The position numbers and the translations under genes are program-made. From positions 1 through 33,313 of the IMG/VR virus record IMGVR_UViG_3300009412_000015: a stretch of DNA of 33,313 bases; one strand, written 5' to 3'. The DNA is from a virus. This document shows positions 22,164 through 30,489 of this stretch, piece by piece; within the stretch, counting starts at the first letter, position 1, and every line of letters starts with the position of its first letter. The notes below the pieces were generated by a model. It worked only from the letters and a program-made list of their open reading frames with translations. It was not told where the DNA came from and made no database searches.

Positions 22164-22192
22164 TTGCATTCTAGACGCTTCTCCACTACAGT
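22164..22192 (+). promoter_or_regulatory. Sigma70-like promoter TTGCAT-17-TACAGT
   Basis: TTGCAT (22164-22169) and TACAGT (22187-22192) lie 17 bases apart directly after the polymerase stop. The ten bases ACACTTGCAT are identical to the promoter at 11992-12019. It would express the three small genes that follow. Confidence 0.6.
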
Positions 22193-22211
22193 ACATCTGA
22201 GGGTTAACGTT

Positions 22212-22628
22212 ATGAAGAAAGAAACAGCAAAGAAAGCAACTCAGCACAGCGTCGCCGTTGATAATGGCCCGCTGAAAGGGATGTCTTTCACAGTTGAAGA
22301 TCAGACGCCAGTTGAGAAAGGCCGAGTTCGTGTGAAATACATGGCACCCGGTAACGGCCCTCGAGCGGTGGTTGAGCACAGGATGGTCCGGGGTGAGTTT
22401 CGCGACGCAGACAAGCGTGAGGACGTGCGTATTGCGTTTTCCAAGCTCATCCCGGCTAGCATACGCTGGAGCGCCGATCAGGGCTACAGCGAGCGCACAA
22501 GCGGCAAGGCGCTGACTTGGGACCACCAGCTTGCTCGCTTTGTACACAAACCGGAGAGCAGTAATGCCAAAGCCAGTACACAACCTGAAGAAGATAACAG
22601 CGGGGAGCTACCTGGAACTGAAGAGTAA
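22212..22628 (+). CDS. Hypothetical protein (138 aa)
   Basis: A 138-residue basic protein that I do not recognise. It opens MKKETAKKATQH, has a probable beta-rich core (GPLKGMSFTVEDQTPVEKGRV around residues 20-40 and RAVVEHRMVRGEF), and ends in an acidic, Asn/Glu/Pro-rich disordered tail. It has no cysteines or membrane segments. The ATG at 22212 is used rather than a TTG at 22164 that lies inside the promoter -35. The ribosome site is modest (GAGGG). Position behind a dedicated promoter at the end of the early-type genes suggests an accessory function. Confidence 0.65.
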   Translation: MKKETAKKATQHSVAVDNGPLKGMSFTVEDQTPVEKGRVRVKYMAPGNGPRAVVEHRMVRGEFRDADKREDVRIAFSKLIPASIRWSADQGYSERTSGKALTWDHQLARFVHKPESSNAKASTQPEEDNSGELPGTEE

Positions 22629-22773
22629 AGCAGACCAGAGTGGGCTCTCATATTTTGGAATAAGGAGTAACGGAAATGGTTTCGAATGCTATCTCATTAT
22701 TGAAGAGCCCACTCGCATGGCTTCTACTGTTGCTGGTAAGCGCATTGATGATGGTGGGTCAGATGGACTATGA
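22564..22773 (+). CDS. Small overlapping ORF (69 aa)
   Basis: A 69-residue frame starting five bases after a strong GGAGAG. It overlaps the end of the preceding gene by 65 bases and the start of the following membrane protein by 98 bases, each in a different frame. The predicted protein (MPKPVHNLKKITAG... then FGIRSNGNGFECYLIIEEP) has a plausible fold-like pattern in its first 50 residues, while the part over the next gene is Gly/Asp-rich and looks less natural. Long overlaps on both sides lower confidence. I report it because the ribosome site and start are good. Confidence 0.4.
   Translation: MPKPVHNLKKITAGSYLELKSKADQSGLSYFGIRSNGNGFECYLIIEEPTRMASTVAGKRIDDGGSDGL
22638..22714 (+). repeat. 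Perfect 11-bp inverted repeat enclosing a start site
   Basis: GAGTGGGCTCT (22638-22648) and AGAGCCCACTC (22704-22714) are exact inverted copies separated by 55 bases. Between them lie the ribosome site (AAGGAG, 22662-22667) and the ATG (22676) of the membrane protein. In RNA the arms would close a large loop presenting or hiding that start. Confidence 0.6.
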
Positions 22774-22882
22774 GGACGCCGTCCTCGCTGAGCGCCATTA
22801 TTGTGACATGCTAGAGCGGTTTGAGAAGAGTGGCGGGGAGTACGGATACCCTCCGTATGACCCCGCCATTAACTGTAATTAA
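22676..22882 (+). CDS. Small single-pass membrane protein (68 aa)
   Basis: Residues ~12-29 (PLAWLLLLLVSALMMVG) form one membrane-spanning helix. The acidic and Tyr-rich rest (DYEDAVLAERHYCDMLERF...GGEYGYPPYDPAINC) would probably face the periplasm. Similar short proteins with a single helix followed by a Y-C-x-M and G-E-x-G-x-P pattern occur in many phages, function unknown. A holin role cannot be excluded but there is no endolysin beside it, and superinfection exclusion is also possible. AAGGAG lies eight bases before the start, inside the loop of the long inverted repeat. The stop codon overlaps the stop of the opposite-strand tail-tip gene. Confidence 0.72.
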   Translation: MVSNAISLLKSPLAWLLLLLVSALMMVGQMDYEDAVLAERHYCDMLERFEKSGGEYGYPPYDPAINCN

Positions 22883-25800
22883 AGCACGAACTTTCTAGTT
22901 GGGGGTGCGAACCGTCCTTTATAACGGGCCACCCCTTTTGTTATTCTGAAGTCCGCGATGTTTCCCTGCCAGAACTGTGACAGCGATTGGTTGGTTCCAA
23001 GGGTTGCGCTAGCCTGCCCAACCGATGTCGTTATAGTGCTTGAAGTTGCTTCCAACACCCCGTCAACGTAAAGCCGGATTCGGTTGTTCTCACGTACAAA
23101 GGCAAAGTGGTACCACGTATTGGCCACAAGGTTTGTCCCACCTTCGGCATAGGTCCCGTCAGCCGTGTTATAACCTGCGATCCGGTTGGTATAGCGCCAG
23201 TAGAAGTTCCAGTCATTAGAAGCGTCCCGCAGGCTCAGCAGTACCCGACTGGCGCCAGTGGCTGTAGCGTATACAAAGCATTCAATGGTGAAGTCCCCAT
23301 CTCCAAGTTCAAAGTCGACGGATGAGGCTGCACTAATATAGTCACTTGTCCCATTCAATGCCAAGGACGTTGTTCCGAACTTTGACCTTGTGCTGGATAG
23401 CGCCGCGCCAGACTCTGCTGTCCACGTTGCGCCAGTTTCGTCAGTCATCGTGGTGCTGCCGTCGGTCCCTTCAAAGTTGAGAAGACGAACAACCTTGTCC
23501 GCAAGCTGGTCGACACGCTCATCCCTCACCAGGATCTTAGCTCGTATTGAGTCCGTATAGGGGTCGTTATTTGTCCCGGCAGTACGCTCAGCTCTGTAAA
23601 CCATATCCGCATAACGCGACCCGACCGGTAGCCCCATTGAGAAACCTCTGCGATACCAGTACCAAGGATCGGAGCTAGAGTAAGGGGCCTCGTCCGCCTC
23701 TTGGCGTGCTTCAAGTAGTTGGGTCTGAGAAGCGTCCAAAGCCCTCATTCCTACTGTACCCGCATCACTGGAACTCCAGGAACTCTGATACCAGCCGTTT
23801 AACAGCCAAACGTCCTTAGTCGGGTCATCCAGTTCTGCGGAGGTCACAGAGGAGTTAGTAAGAAGCTCTGTCCTGTTTCTCGATATAGTAAGAGCGTTCG
23901 CACCACCATAGAAGTAGGCGCCGCCTTCCGGTGCGTCTGGGTTGCCTGTTCGAAGCGCGATTGAACCTTGCTCATTTACCCAGTTGGTAGTATCGCCCAA
24001 TTCCGCTGCACCATTTAGAATTGTGACATCGTACTCAGTAAGGGTACGGAGCTCATAGCTACCGGATACAGTATCATTATATTCGGTTTCCGTCATTGCC
24101 TTGTTTTGAATGCGAAGGTTCTTCACATACCCAAAGCAGTAACCGTTCTGGAATCCAGGGTCCGTGTCAGGAGGTCCCATAACTGTAAAACAGTCAGGTG
24201 AGGCGGTAGGCGTGTGGTTAAAATTGTCAAACAGGTAATTGTTCAACTTGACTGTTATTGTGTCAACCCCATCAAAGATCATTTCCACGACGTTTTCAGC
24301 AGGCATCCCATCCGCAGTTGAACTCCAAATACTATGCCAGCCGTCCCCGCCCCCGCCAGTATCCCGCCAACCTTCAGTTGAGGTCCAGACTTCACCTGTG
24401 ACAGGGTGGAAGGAGATGTCCTCGGGATACCCGGATGGAGCAACAGTCTTGAAGTCCGGTGTTAGCGTTGCACCGTCTGCAGAGCTTGTTAAAAGCGCCT
24501 CGGCGGAATCATAACGTTCAAGCCATCCTGTCCCGTTTGCGTCATAGGAAGCAGAGTTACGCATTAACCACAATTCGTCATTATGAACGTCAACACCCTG
24601 TATGGTTATTCCCACTGCAAAACGCTTATAACGGTTGGCGATGTCAAAGACGCTTGCATCAACCATTTCAGTTACAGGGATCACATAGAGGTACGGGCTG
24701 CCCCCTGTACTGTATTCCCCGATCAAGACGTATTCAGTTCCTGACAGTGTAATAAAGGAAATACCTGAAACTATATTTAGAACTGAAGTGTCCCAATCCG
24801 CCAATATGACTGCTGAGCCTGAGCTCAAAGATGCTGCCAAATCAACTTTGAGCGTGTGCCCAGTATCGTAATCCACACACCAAAGATCCCCTGCGGAGTT
24901 TGTAGCAAAGGAAGCCACATGCCTATGCGTGGTTGTGCCAAACGAGAAGGTTCCAGTGACGCTCATATCCGATGGGTCAACCCGAAACACCACGGATTCC
25001 TGGTTGTCATAGTGCGCAGAAATGAGCAAGTTGTTGGCGTCAACAAAATAAACGCCTTGTGGCTTGGCCCCGTAGCCGTTTCTTTCTTGCTCAGGGAATT
25101 GTCCGTGGAACTTCCAGCTTGGTTTGAATACAGGGTAGTCTTCCCGAACTGCATCATAAGTTTCCAGTGACACATAACTCACTTCGCTATTGTTGGGATC
25201 GGGTAGCTTTGTGAGTGCAAGTTTCGCATTCGGAATGGTACCGGAGGTGTTCTCACCGTGGAACAGGATTGTCTCTCTACTTGTGTTGCGAACATGCTCC
25301 TCAAAGACTCGCACCGATGCTGAGATTGAAATACGTGAAGTGGACATGTTTGCCCAGACAGGGATATCCGTGGCTTTCAATAATCCCTCGTACCCATCCC
25401 CCATGAATCCGTTCGGAGTAATAAGCCCCGCTCCCCCATAGCTAGCAAACTGCATAGAGCCCTCCGCTGAGGCTTCGTTGTAGGTTAACGGGTAAACCAT
25501 GAACAGAGTTGCCAATGTGAATTCAAATACACTCTGAGCAGGCTGCCATGACAAATAACCGTCACGCTCCGAATAGATTTTCACGTGAGCCACTTCTGTT
25601 GGCAAGCCTGCGAGATTGAATACAAAGTTGGTATCTGTGATCCCGGAAGTTTCGTCGTGCAGTACACCACCCTCTGTGAAGAGCTGTGCCCGGTATGTGG
25701 TGCCGGGCTCCGGACCAACACTACCCGCCAGGTGATCCAGAATCTCGCCTGCTGTTTGCTGTATGCGGTCCCTGTGAACCCATGTGGCCACAACTTCGTT

Positions 25801-28104
25801 TGAAGCTACTAGCTCGGGGTAGGATACGCCGTCTATTTCCAGGTTCCCTGGAGGGTACGGACGCACCGCTCGGCTATTCATAGTCACTGTGTCAGTAGCT
25901 GTGTCTTCTAGTGCAAGCGTACCCGCGCCAGTTGTAGGCCTAATTTTCCCGTTGATTGTTTCGCTGAAGGCGTATTCAACGTTATCACCTTCCAGGTAGA
26001 CATCCCAAAACATCAGAACGCTGCCAGCAGGGTGCCCGCCAACTGCCGGGGTAGTGTCCAAGGCTCCGCGACCAATAGTGACTGTTAGTGCTTCAGTATC
26101 AATTGATTCAAGAACTACAATCTCCCCGTTCAAGTACCCATGAGTCCCGACAACTAGGAGATCCAGGTCCTGCCCTTCGGTATATGCAAAGGTCTTCTGT
26201 GTTTGCGTAATGTCGTTCACTAGCTCAAGTGAAGGTGAGAAATCCATAACAACGACGTCTTCATAGCCCACCCCGTTGTCAACTGAGAGCACTGCGTTGA
26301 TTGCATCGCCTGGTCTCGCTGCGGCGGCTGCAATATAACCCGCTTCAGGCCTGTCAGTTAGAAGCGTGTCCGTCTCCGACTGACCGAGTGCTTGAATAAG
26401 CTCGTAATAAGGGGTCTCCACAAAAGCTCGGGCAGGGGGACCTTCAGGCGGTTGGTTGGGGTCCGTCCATCCTGGGGTCTCGCTACCGACTTGTGAAGTT
26501 TCAGGGAGCGCATACACATCCTCTGAGCACGTGATCTTGACAGTGTTCTGTCTTGCTGTGCCCAAAGATATTTGGTTCACCCTCATAATGACGTAGCCCT
26601 CATGGTAGTCGGGCCAGTAGAATTTGAAAGTGTCCCCGATATTGAGCTGTGCGGCCTCCCTGTTCGCTGTTATGGTACAGCTGAGCAACGGGGAAGACAA
26701 CGCCCTAAGGTCGCGCTGTGCGGCCCTGTTGGCCACCTGTGGGTTGGTAAAACCCGGGTACTGTACTGTCGTGCTAACGACTCGACCCTGTTGCTGCACT
26801 AATGCAAGATCGTCAGCAAGTGTGCTCCCGTCTTCGCCTGTTGCCGCATCCCAATACTTGACCACAACAGTGTTCACGCCCTCCTGCGGGCTGTTGCGGT
26901 TGTAGTCCTTCACCTTCTGAATGTTGTCTTCGTTGAGTATGAGGAGGTCTTCCTCAACATAATCGTCCCGAATTAGTTTGAGGACAAACAGGCCCGTAGT
27001 TCTATCAACATACAAGGTCGCATCAATATGACGAATAATCTCGTTGACAAAATCCTCAATTGGCATCTCACGATCCCATATAAGGCTGATACCCATCTTT
27101 TCGTCAAACAGCCGGTCGGCAGAAGCCTTGAAGCTAGTGTCATCAATATCCGCATCCAAATAGCCCATCCCCCAATCGGGGTCCGTTAAGCATTCCCGGA
27201 TAATATGGGCAGGGTTCATGTCTACATGTGTACCCACTTCACAGGATAGAAAAGTGTTGTCGCTATTGCCGTAATCCTGAGGATCATCCAGAGCTTGCAG
27301 AGCTATTTGGTGATCCCCTTCTGTGGCCATTGACCTAGGAATCAATATATCGTAACGGGGTCCTCCAGTTATGTCATCGTTACTTGGATTGAATTCACCA
27401 ACTAGCGTACCATCCCAATAGACACGCAGAGCATTCTCATAATTCCCGCTAATTCGGACGGGCTGAAGCCCGTTGCAGTTGACCACACTGCGTATCCAGA
27501 GACCCGTATCTGGTCCCCAATAGGTGTTGGTAGGGTGAACAGGGGTATAGGTTGGAGTGTGTCCAAACGGTGCTCTACCTGTATTATTCCATCCCGTGGT
27601 GGGTATTGAACCAGACCAGCTATTGGAAGTTATTTGATATTCCCAATAGTCCTCCATCCCAATGGCACCGCCGCGAATAGCAGCGGCTTCGTCATACCAC
27701 TGGTTCAATCCGTTCTGTCGGGTATACACCCGTTGAGCACGAAACTCCCAGGGCTTAAGGTATGGGTTCATTCCAAGATACATCTGACGGAGAACTACAC
27801 CCACCACTCCCCTGAAGGCAGGTATGAGTGAACCTAGGCGAGCTTGCAAGTAATCATTCTGCCCTTGGTTATCCCGTCCCATCTCTAGGTCCAGGGAGCC
27901 TGAAATACCACCTTCCCTGCTTTCGCCCCCAAAGAGGCCGAGCTTGCTAACGCTTATTCTCCCGCCGGAACTTGACCCCTCCCATAATGTCCGCTTATCA
28001 ACACGGATACGGGTAAGTCTGTCTATCGGGCCATGGCAGAGAACCATGTGCTCGCCGAGGTAGTATTTATAACCAACTGTGACTTTCTTACTGCTTCCGC
28101 CCAC
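22879..28104 (-). CDS. Tail-tip / central fibre protein (J-like) with LamG and beta-propeller modules
   Basis: A 1741-residue protein at the tail tip that probably binds the host receptor. Residues 1-150 resemble the start of J-like hub proteins. About 155-280 looks like an inserted carbohydrate-binding-type beta sandwich. About 290-540 resembles the conserved phage tail hub domain (FVNEIIRHIDATLYVD). Fibronectin-III-like strands follow (~700-860). Around 869-1350 is a LamG/concanavalin-like fold that appears interrupted by a propeller-like region (~1000-1280; repeated GDLWCVD, DELWLM and GEVWTS blades). The last 204 residues (1538-1741) are a clear LamG domain (FTIECFVYA, WYHFAFVR, LYVDG, IADFRI). 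The start is GTG with GGAGG six bases upstream. Residue limits are estimates. Confidence 0.85.
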   Translation of the reverse strand: MGGSSKKVTVGYKYYLGEHMVLCHGPIDRLTRIRVDKRTLWEGSSSGGRISVSKLGLFGGESREGGISGSLDLEMGRDNQGQNDYLQARLGSLIPAFRGVVGVVLRQMYLGMNPYLKPWEFRAQRVYTRQNGLNQWYDEAAAIRGGAIGMEDYWEYQITSNSWSGSIPTTGWNNTGRAPFGHTPTYTPVHPTNTYWGPDTGLWIRSVVNCNGLQPVRISGNYENALRVYWDGTLVGEFNPSNDDITGGPRYDILIPRSMATEGDHQIALQALDDPQDYGNSDNTFLSCEVGTHVDMNPAHIIRECLTDPDWGMGYLDADIDDTSFKASADRLFDEKMGISLIWDREMPIEDFVNEIIRHIDATLYVDRTTGLFVLKLIRDDYVEEDLLILNEDNIQKVKDYNRNSPQEGVNTVVVKYWDAATGEDGSTLADDLALVQQQGRVVSTTVQYPGFTNPQVANRAAQRDLRALSSPLLSCTITANREAAQLNIGDTFKFYWPDYHEGYVIMRVNQISLGTARQNTVKITCSEDVYALPETSQVGSETPGWTDPNQPPEGPPARAFVETPYYELIQALGQSETDTLLTDRPEAGYIAAAAARPGDAINAVLSVDNGVGYEDVVVMDFSPSLELVNDITQTQKTFAYTEGQDLDLLVVGTHGYLNGEIVVLESIDTEALTVTIGRGALDTTPAVGGHPAGSVLMFWDVYLEGDNVEYAFSETINGKIRPTTGAGTLALEDTATDTVTMNSRAVRPYPPGNLEIDGVSYPELVASNEVVATWVHRDRIQQTAGEILDHLAGSVGPEPGTTYRAQLFTEGGVLHDETSGITDTNFVFNLAGLPTEVAHVKIYSERDGYLSWQPAQSVFEFTLATLFMVYPLTYNEASAEGSMQFASYGGAGLITPNGFMGDGYEGLLKATDIPVWANMSTSRISISASVRVFEEHVRNTSRETILFHGENTSGTIPNAKLALTKLPDPNNSEVSYVSLETYDAVREDYPVFKPSWKFHGQFPEQERNGYGAKPQGVYFVDANNLLISAHYDNQESVVFRVDPSDMSVTGTFSFGTTTHRHVASFATNSAGDLWCVDYDTGHTLKVDLAASLSSGSAVILADWDTSVLNIVSGISFITLSGTEYVLIGEYSTGGSPYLYVIPVTEMVDASVFDIANRYKRFAVGITIQGVDVHNDELWLMRNSASYDANGTGWLERYDSAEALLTSSADGATLTPDFKTVAPSGYPEDISFHPVTGEVWTSTEGWRDTGGGGDGWHSIWSSTADGMPAENVVEMIFDGVDTITVKLNNYLFDNFNHTPTASPDCFTVMGPPDTDPGFQNGYCFGYVKNLRIQNKAMTETEYNDTVSGSYELRTLTEYDVTILNGAAELGDTTNWVNEQGSIALRTGNPDAPEGGAYFYGGANALTISRNRTELLTNSSVTSAELDDPTKDVWLLNGWYQSSWSSSDAGTVGMRALDASQTQLLEARQEADEAPYSSSDPWYWYRRGFSMGLPVGSRYADMVYRAERTAGTNNDPYTDSIRAKILVRDERVDQLADKVVRLLNFEGTDGSTTMTDETGATWTAESGAALSSTRSKFGTTSLALNGTSDYISAASSVDFELGDGDFTIECFVYATATGASRVLLSLRDASNDWNFYWRYTNRIAGYNTADGTYAEGGTNLVANTWYHFAFVRENNRIRLYVDGVLEATSSTITTSVGQASATLGTNQSLSQFWQGNIADFRITKGVARYKGRFAPPTRKFVL

Positions 28105-28288
28105 GGGCCACCTCCACTACTCTGCGAGCCATGTGATCATTAGTGTTCAACAGGCTACTCGCAGGCACCCCGTTCTTTAGGAAATCAGACCAATCCAGGT
28201 TATGCTTGCAGAAGAAATCGCGAGTCCCCTTTGAGCACATTTTGGCCGCCCGTATATCGGACATGTAAATAGTAAAATCCTCGGTCAC
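28088..28288 (-). CDS. Conserved small tail-region protein (66 aa)
   Basis: A 66-residue protein (MTEDFTIYMSDIRAAKMCSKGTR at its start, later LDWSDFLKNGVPA) of a pattern often found directly upstream of J-like genes in phages of Gram-negative bacteria. Its function is not known. It is helical with two cysteines. It starts with GTG overlapping the previous stop (GTGA) and overlaps the J-like gene by 17 bases, so it is translationally coupled on both sides. A part in tail-tip assembly is an inference from position. Confidence 0.72.
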   Translation of the reverse strand: MTEDFTIYMSDIRAAKMCSKGTRDFFCKHNLDWSDFLKNGVPASSLLNTNDHMARRVVEVARGRKQ

Positions 28289-28515
28289 TTCTTGCCCCCT
28301 TTCTTCTTGACTGCTACAGCGCGGAAGTGACCGTACCAGACCACGTTTGGACCTTTGATATCGCGAGTACCAAAAAGGACGCCTATTTCACGTCCTTCTT
28401 CAGCTGTCGGAGCTTTAACATCGTTCAGGCCGGCAGGGGGTTGGCTTTGTGGTTTTGGTGCGAAGGCATAGGCTGCAACCAACGCAACAACAAAGACCGC
28501 AATATACCACCACAT
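28285..28515 (-). CDS. Conserved small membrane-anchored tail-region protein (76 aa)
   Basis: A 76-residue protein with an N-terminal hydrophobic helix (WYIAVFVVALVAAYAF), a Pro-rich link, then PTAEEGREIGVLFGTRDIKGPNVVWYG and a basic KKKGGKK end. The central block is a recurrent pattern in proteins encoded beside tail-tip genes, function unknown. The hydrophobic helix could insert into the host membrane during DNA entry or be buried in the tip. It sits 10 bases after the upstream tail gene and overlaps the next start (GTGA). Confidence 0.72.
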   Translation of the reverse strand: MWWYIAVFVVALVAAYAFAPKPQSQPPAGLNDVKAPTAEEGREIGVLFGTRDIKGPNVVWYGHFRAVAVKKKGGKK

Positions 28516-28525
28516 AATAATTCCT

Positions 28526-29350
28526 CTATACTATAGATGACCCGCCCATCGGGTTGTTAGACGGGATCCACTTAAAGCCGCCCTGATTTAGTAAATTATT
28601 AAACTTATTGTGGCAAGTTGCAATAGTTCTATCACAACCCGGATAAAGTGTAACGTCTACCGTATTGGTTCCAGGTATTAAATTATCGCTCAAATAACGA
28701 ATTGGCCTGTTCAGAGTAATGGCTGAACCTGAATGAGAAACAATTGAACGATAAGAGCCATCCGGGAATTCAATAATCCCACCAGTAAACCACCCGCTCG
28801 CCTGTAATTCAGCTCCAACCGCATTGAGAGTGTTTCCTTCCATATTGTCAACGGATCCCGCTACAGCAAATAGACTCTTATCTACATTGCAGCCGCGACC
28901 GTATAAAGCATGTCTGCAAGTCCGCTGATACCTTGCACGAGCCCCGGACTTTTTCATTGAAGTAAACATGGACTCACAGTTAAGTTCAAGGACTGACTCC
29001 TTCAACTTGTGGGATGAAACCCGTCCTTTCCAATAGACCAGCGTTTCTGTTTCACCCACATGCCCACGGCGGATGCTCATTGTAACAATCTGGTCTGGAA
29101 ACCACCCTAGAAAGAGATCTGATATTGTCCCCTCCTCAACTGGTGTTTCTATTTTAACGGAGTTCTTTGAAGCGTCGTCCGACTGTTTGACATCGCTGTG
29201 ACTGATTGGTTTAGCAAGCCAGGTTTCACTGAGAATACTAACATCCTTCGAAAGGTTAGTGTAGCGAAAGGTTCCCCCGGAAGTGTTGAACTCGTATAAG
29301 TAAAAAGGGGATCCGTTCGCTTTAGAGCTTTCTCTGCTTGCATATGACAT
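28526..29350 (-). CDS. Tail protein, phage BR0599 / DUF2163 type
   Basis: A 274-residue tail component. The C-terminal pattern YPGCDRTIATC...KFNNLLNQGGFKWIPS is diagnostic of the BR0599/DUF2163 group found between tape-measure and J-like genes. Conserved cysteines are placed in CRHALYGRGC and in the C-terminal motif and could form disulphides or bind a cluster, as in lambda L-type proteins. Residues 1-110 are mainly beta strands (FYLYEF, FRYTNL, VKIETPVEE). It probably joins the distal tail ring to the tip. The start overlaps the upstream stop (TAATG on this strand). Confidence 0.8.
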   Translation of the reverse strand: MSYASRESSKANGSPFYLYEFNTSGGTFRYTNLSKDVSILSETWLAKPISHSDVKQSDDASKNSVKIETPVEEGTISDLFLGWFPDQIVTMSIRRGHVGETETLVYWKGRVSSHKLKESVLELNCESMFTSMKKSGARARYQRTCRHALYGRGCNVDKSLFAVAGSVDNMEGNTLNAVGAELQASGWFTGGIIEFPDGSYRSIVSHSGSAITLNRPIRYLSDNLIPGTNTVDVTLYPGCDRTIATCHNKFNNLLNQGGFKWIPSNNPMGGSSIV

Positions 29351-30489
29351 TAGGTGACCTCTATGACAGATGCTTTAACATCCGCCCCGTTGCTTTCGGT
29401 ATACGAGAATTCAATGGTGTCCGTGTTTAATCTCATCTCGACCAACTTGCAGACCATTTCAATATCGTTCAGGGGTATAGTATCGTTGAAAGTGGTCGTC
29501 ATAAGCAAGGAGTCTTCGTCCTCGTTTACATTGCTAATCATCTGGATTTCTGCAAAGACTAAAGAACCGTCCCGCTTAACAATGCAGACCGGACCTACAT
29601 ACGTGTGGTCAAGTGCAGGGTTTCGCTCAATGTAGACATACGCAGTACCGGATGATATAGGCCTGCTCGCTTGGAACTCATTCACCCACCTGGGCATATA
29701 GAAACTCGTCATTTTTCCTTTGAGCACATAGAACCAGTTTCGGAGCTCTTTTATTTGCTGCCTAGTGTCCAGTGACCACATTATAGTTCCGTCAGAGATT
29801 GGGTCAGCATATTCCGTCTGATAGCTGATTGGACCCGCAACACTGTCGAACTCTATTGCTTCGCGCCTATGCTTATCCGTTTTTGAACCTTCCAATATAG
29901 GTCTGGACGTCAGGACTGTAAGACCCAAGTAAGATGGGAATGGGTTTGCTGGGGAGTTGGGTATTTCTTGCGAAATATAGAACTCACATTTACCGATCAG
30001 ATATAAGTCTGATCGTTTCGTCATAGACCAGTCTGAGGACATAAGGCCAGTGAGGGCGGGCACAACATGGCACTCCCCATAACTCATTTCCAAGGCAGAA
30101 GTAAGATAGATTGAATTGTTTGTGAGGGTTTCTATTTGCTTAAATTCAAACCTGTTGTCTAGACCAATGATGTAAACATATTGACCCTCAATAAAACGTG
30201 CGTCATCAAAACCCACAGACAATGATACCGCTCCTTGACTGAGGTTTGATAACGGCAATAGATCCGACCACAGGGGGATAATCATTTCCCCTGTTTTGCC
30301 GTACTGCTTTGCCAACTCGCTTGCCGCGTAACCCTCAGGACCCCGTAATTGAAAAGTCTGCTCAATTTTAACTCGTGGAACTGGGCGGAGGCTTATTCTT
30401 TGTTCAGAAGACTTGGTACGAATAACTTCAGTCAGCCACTCGTACTTTTCCTTTATCCCTCGTTGTGGAATGAACGGCCAACCCTCCAT
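29350..30489 (-). CDS. Tail protein between tape measure and tip (379 aa)
   Basis: A 379-residue beta-rich protein immediately downstream of the tape measure in transcription order. Features include an N-terminal RVKIEQTFQLRG strand pair, ISYQTEYADPISD, LRNWFYVLKGKMTSFYMPRW near the middle and a strand-rich end. The Trp-x-Phe-Tyr-Val-L-x-G pattern is common in phage distal-tail or tip-adjacent proteins. No enzyme motif was seen. It overlaps its neighbours by TAATG at both ends, so the four genes from tape measure to BR0599 are one coupled run. The name is positional. The stretch 28.5-30.5 kb is visibly richer in A/T than its surroundings. Confidence 0.7.
   Translation of the reverse strand: MEGWPFIPQRGIKEKYEWLTEVIRTKSSEQRISLRPVPRVKIEQTFQLRGPEGYAASELAKQYGKTGEMIIPLWSDLLPLSNLSQGAVSLSVGFDDARFIEGQYVYIIGLDNRFEFKQIETLTNNSIYLTSALEMSYGECHVVPALTGLMSSDWSMTKRSDLYLIGKCEFYISQEIPNSPANPFPSYLGLTVLTSRPILEGSKTDKHRREAIEFDSVAGPISYQTEYADPISDGTIMWSLDTRQQIKELRNWFYVLKGKMTSFYMPRWVNEFQASRPISSGTAYVYIERNPALDHTYVGPVCIVKRDGSLVFAEIQMISNVNEDEDSLLMTTTFNDTIPLNDIEMVCKLVEMRLNTDTIEFSYTESNGADVKASVIEVT

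Noticed and set aside
22164-22212. TTG start for the 138-residue protein at 22164
   Set aside because: This TTG is the -35 hexamer of the predicted promoter, so the RNA would begin downstream of it.
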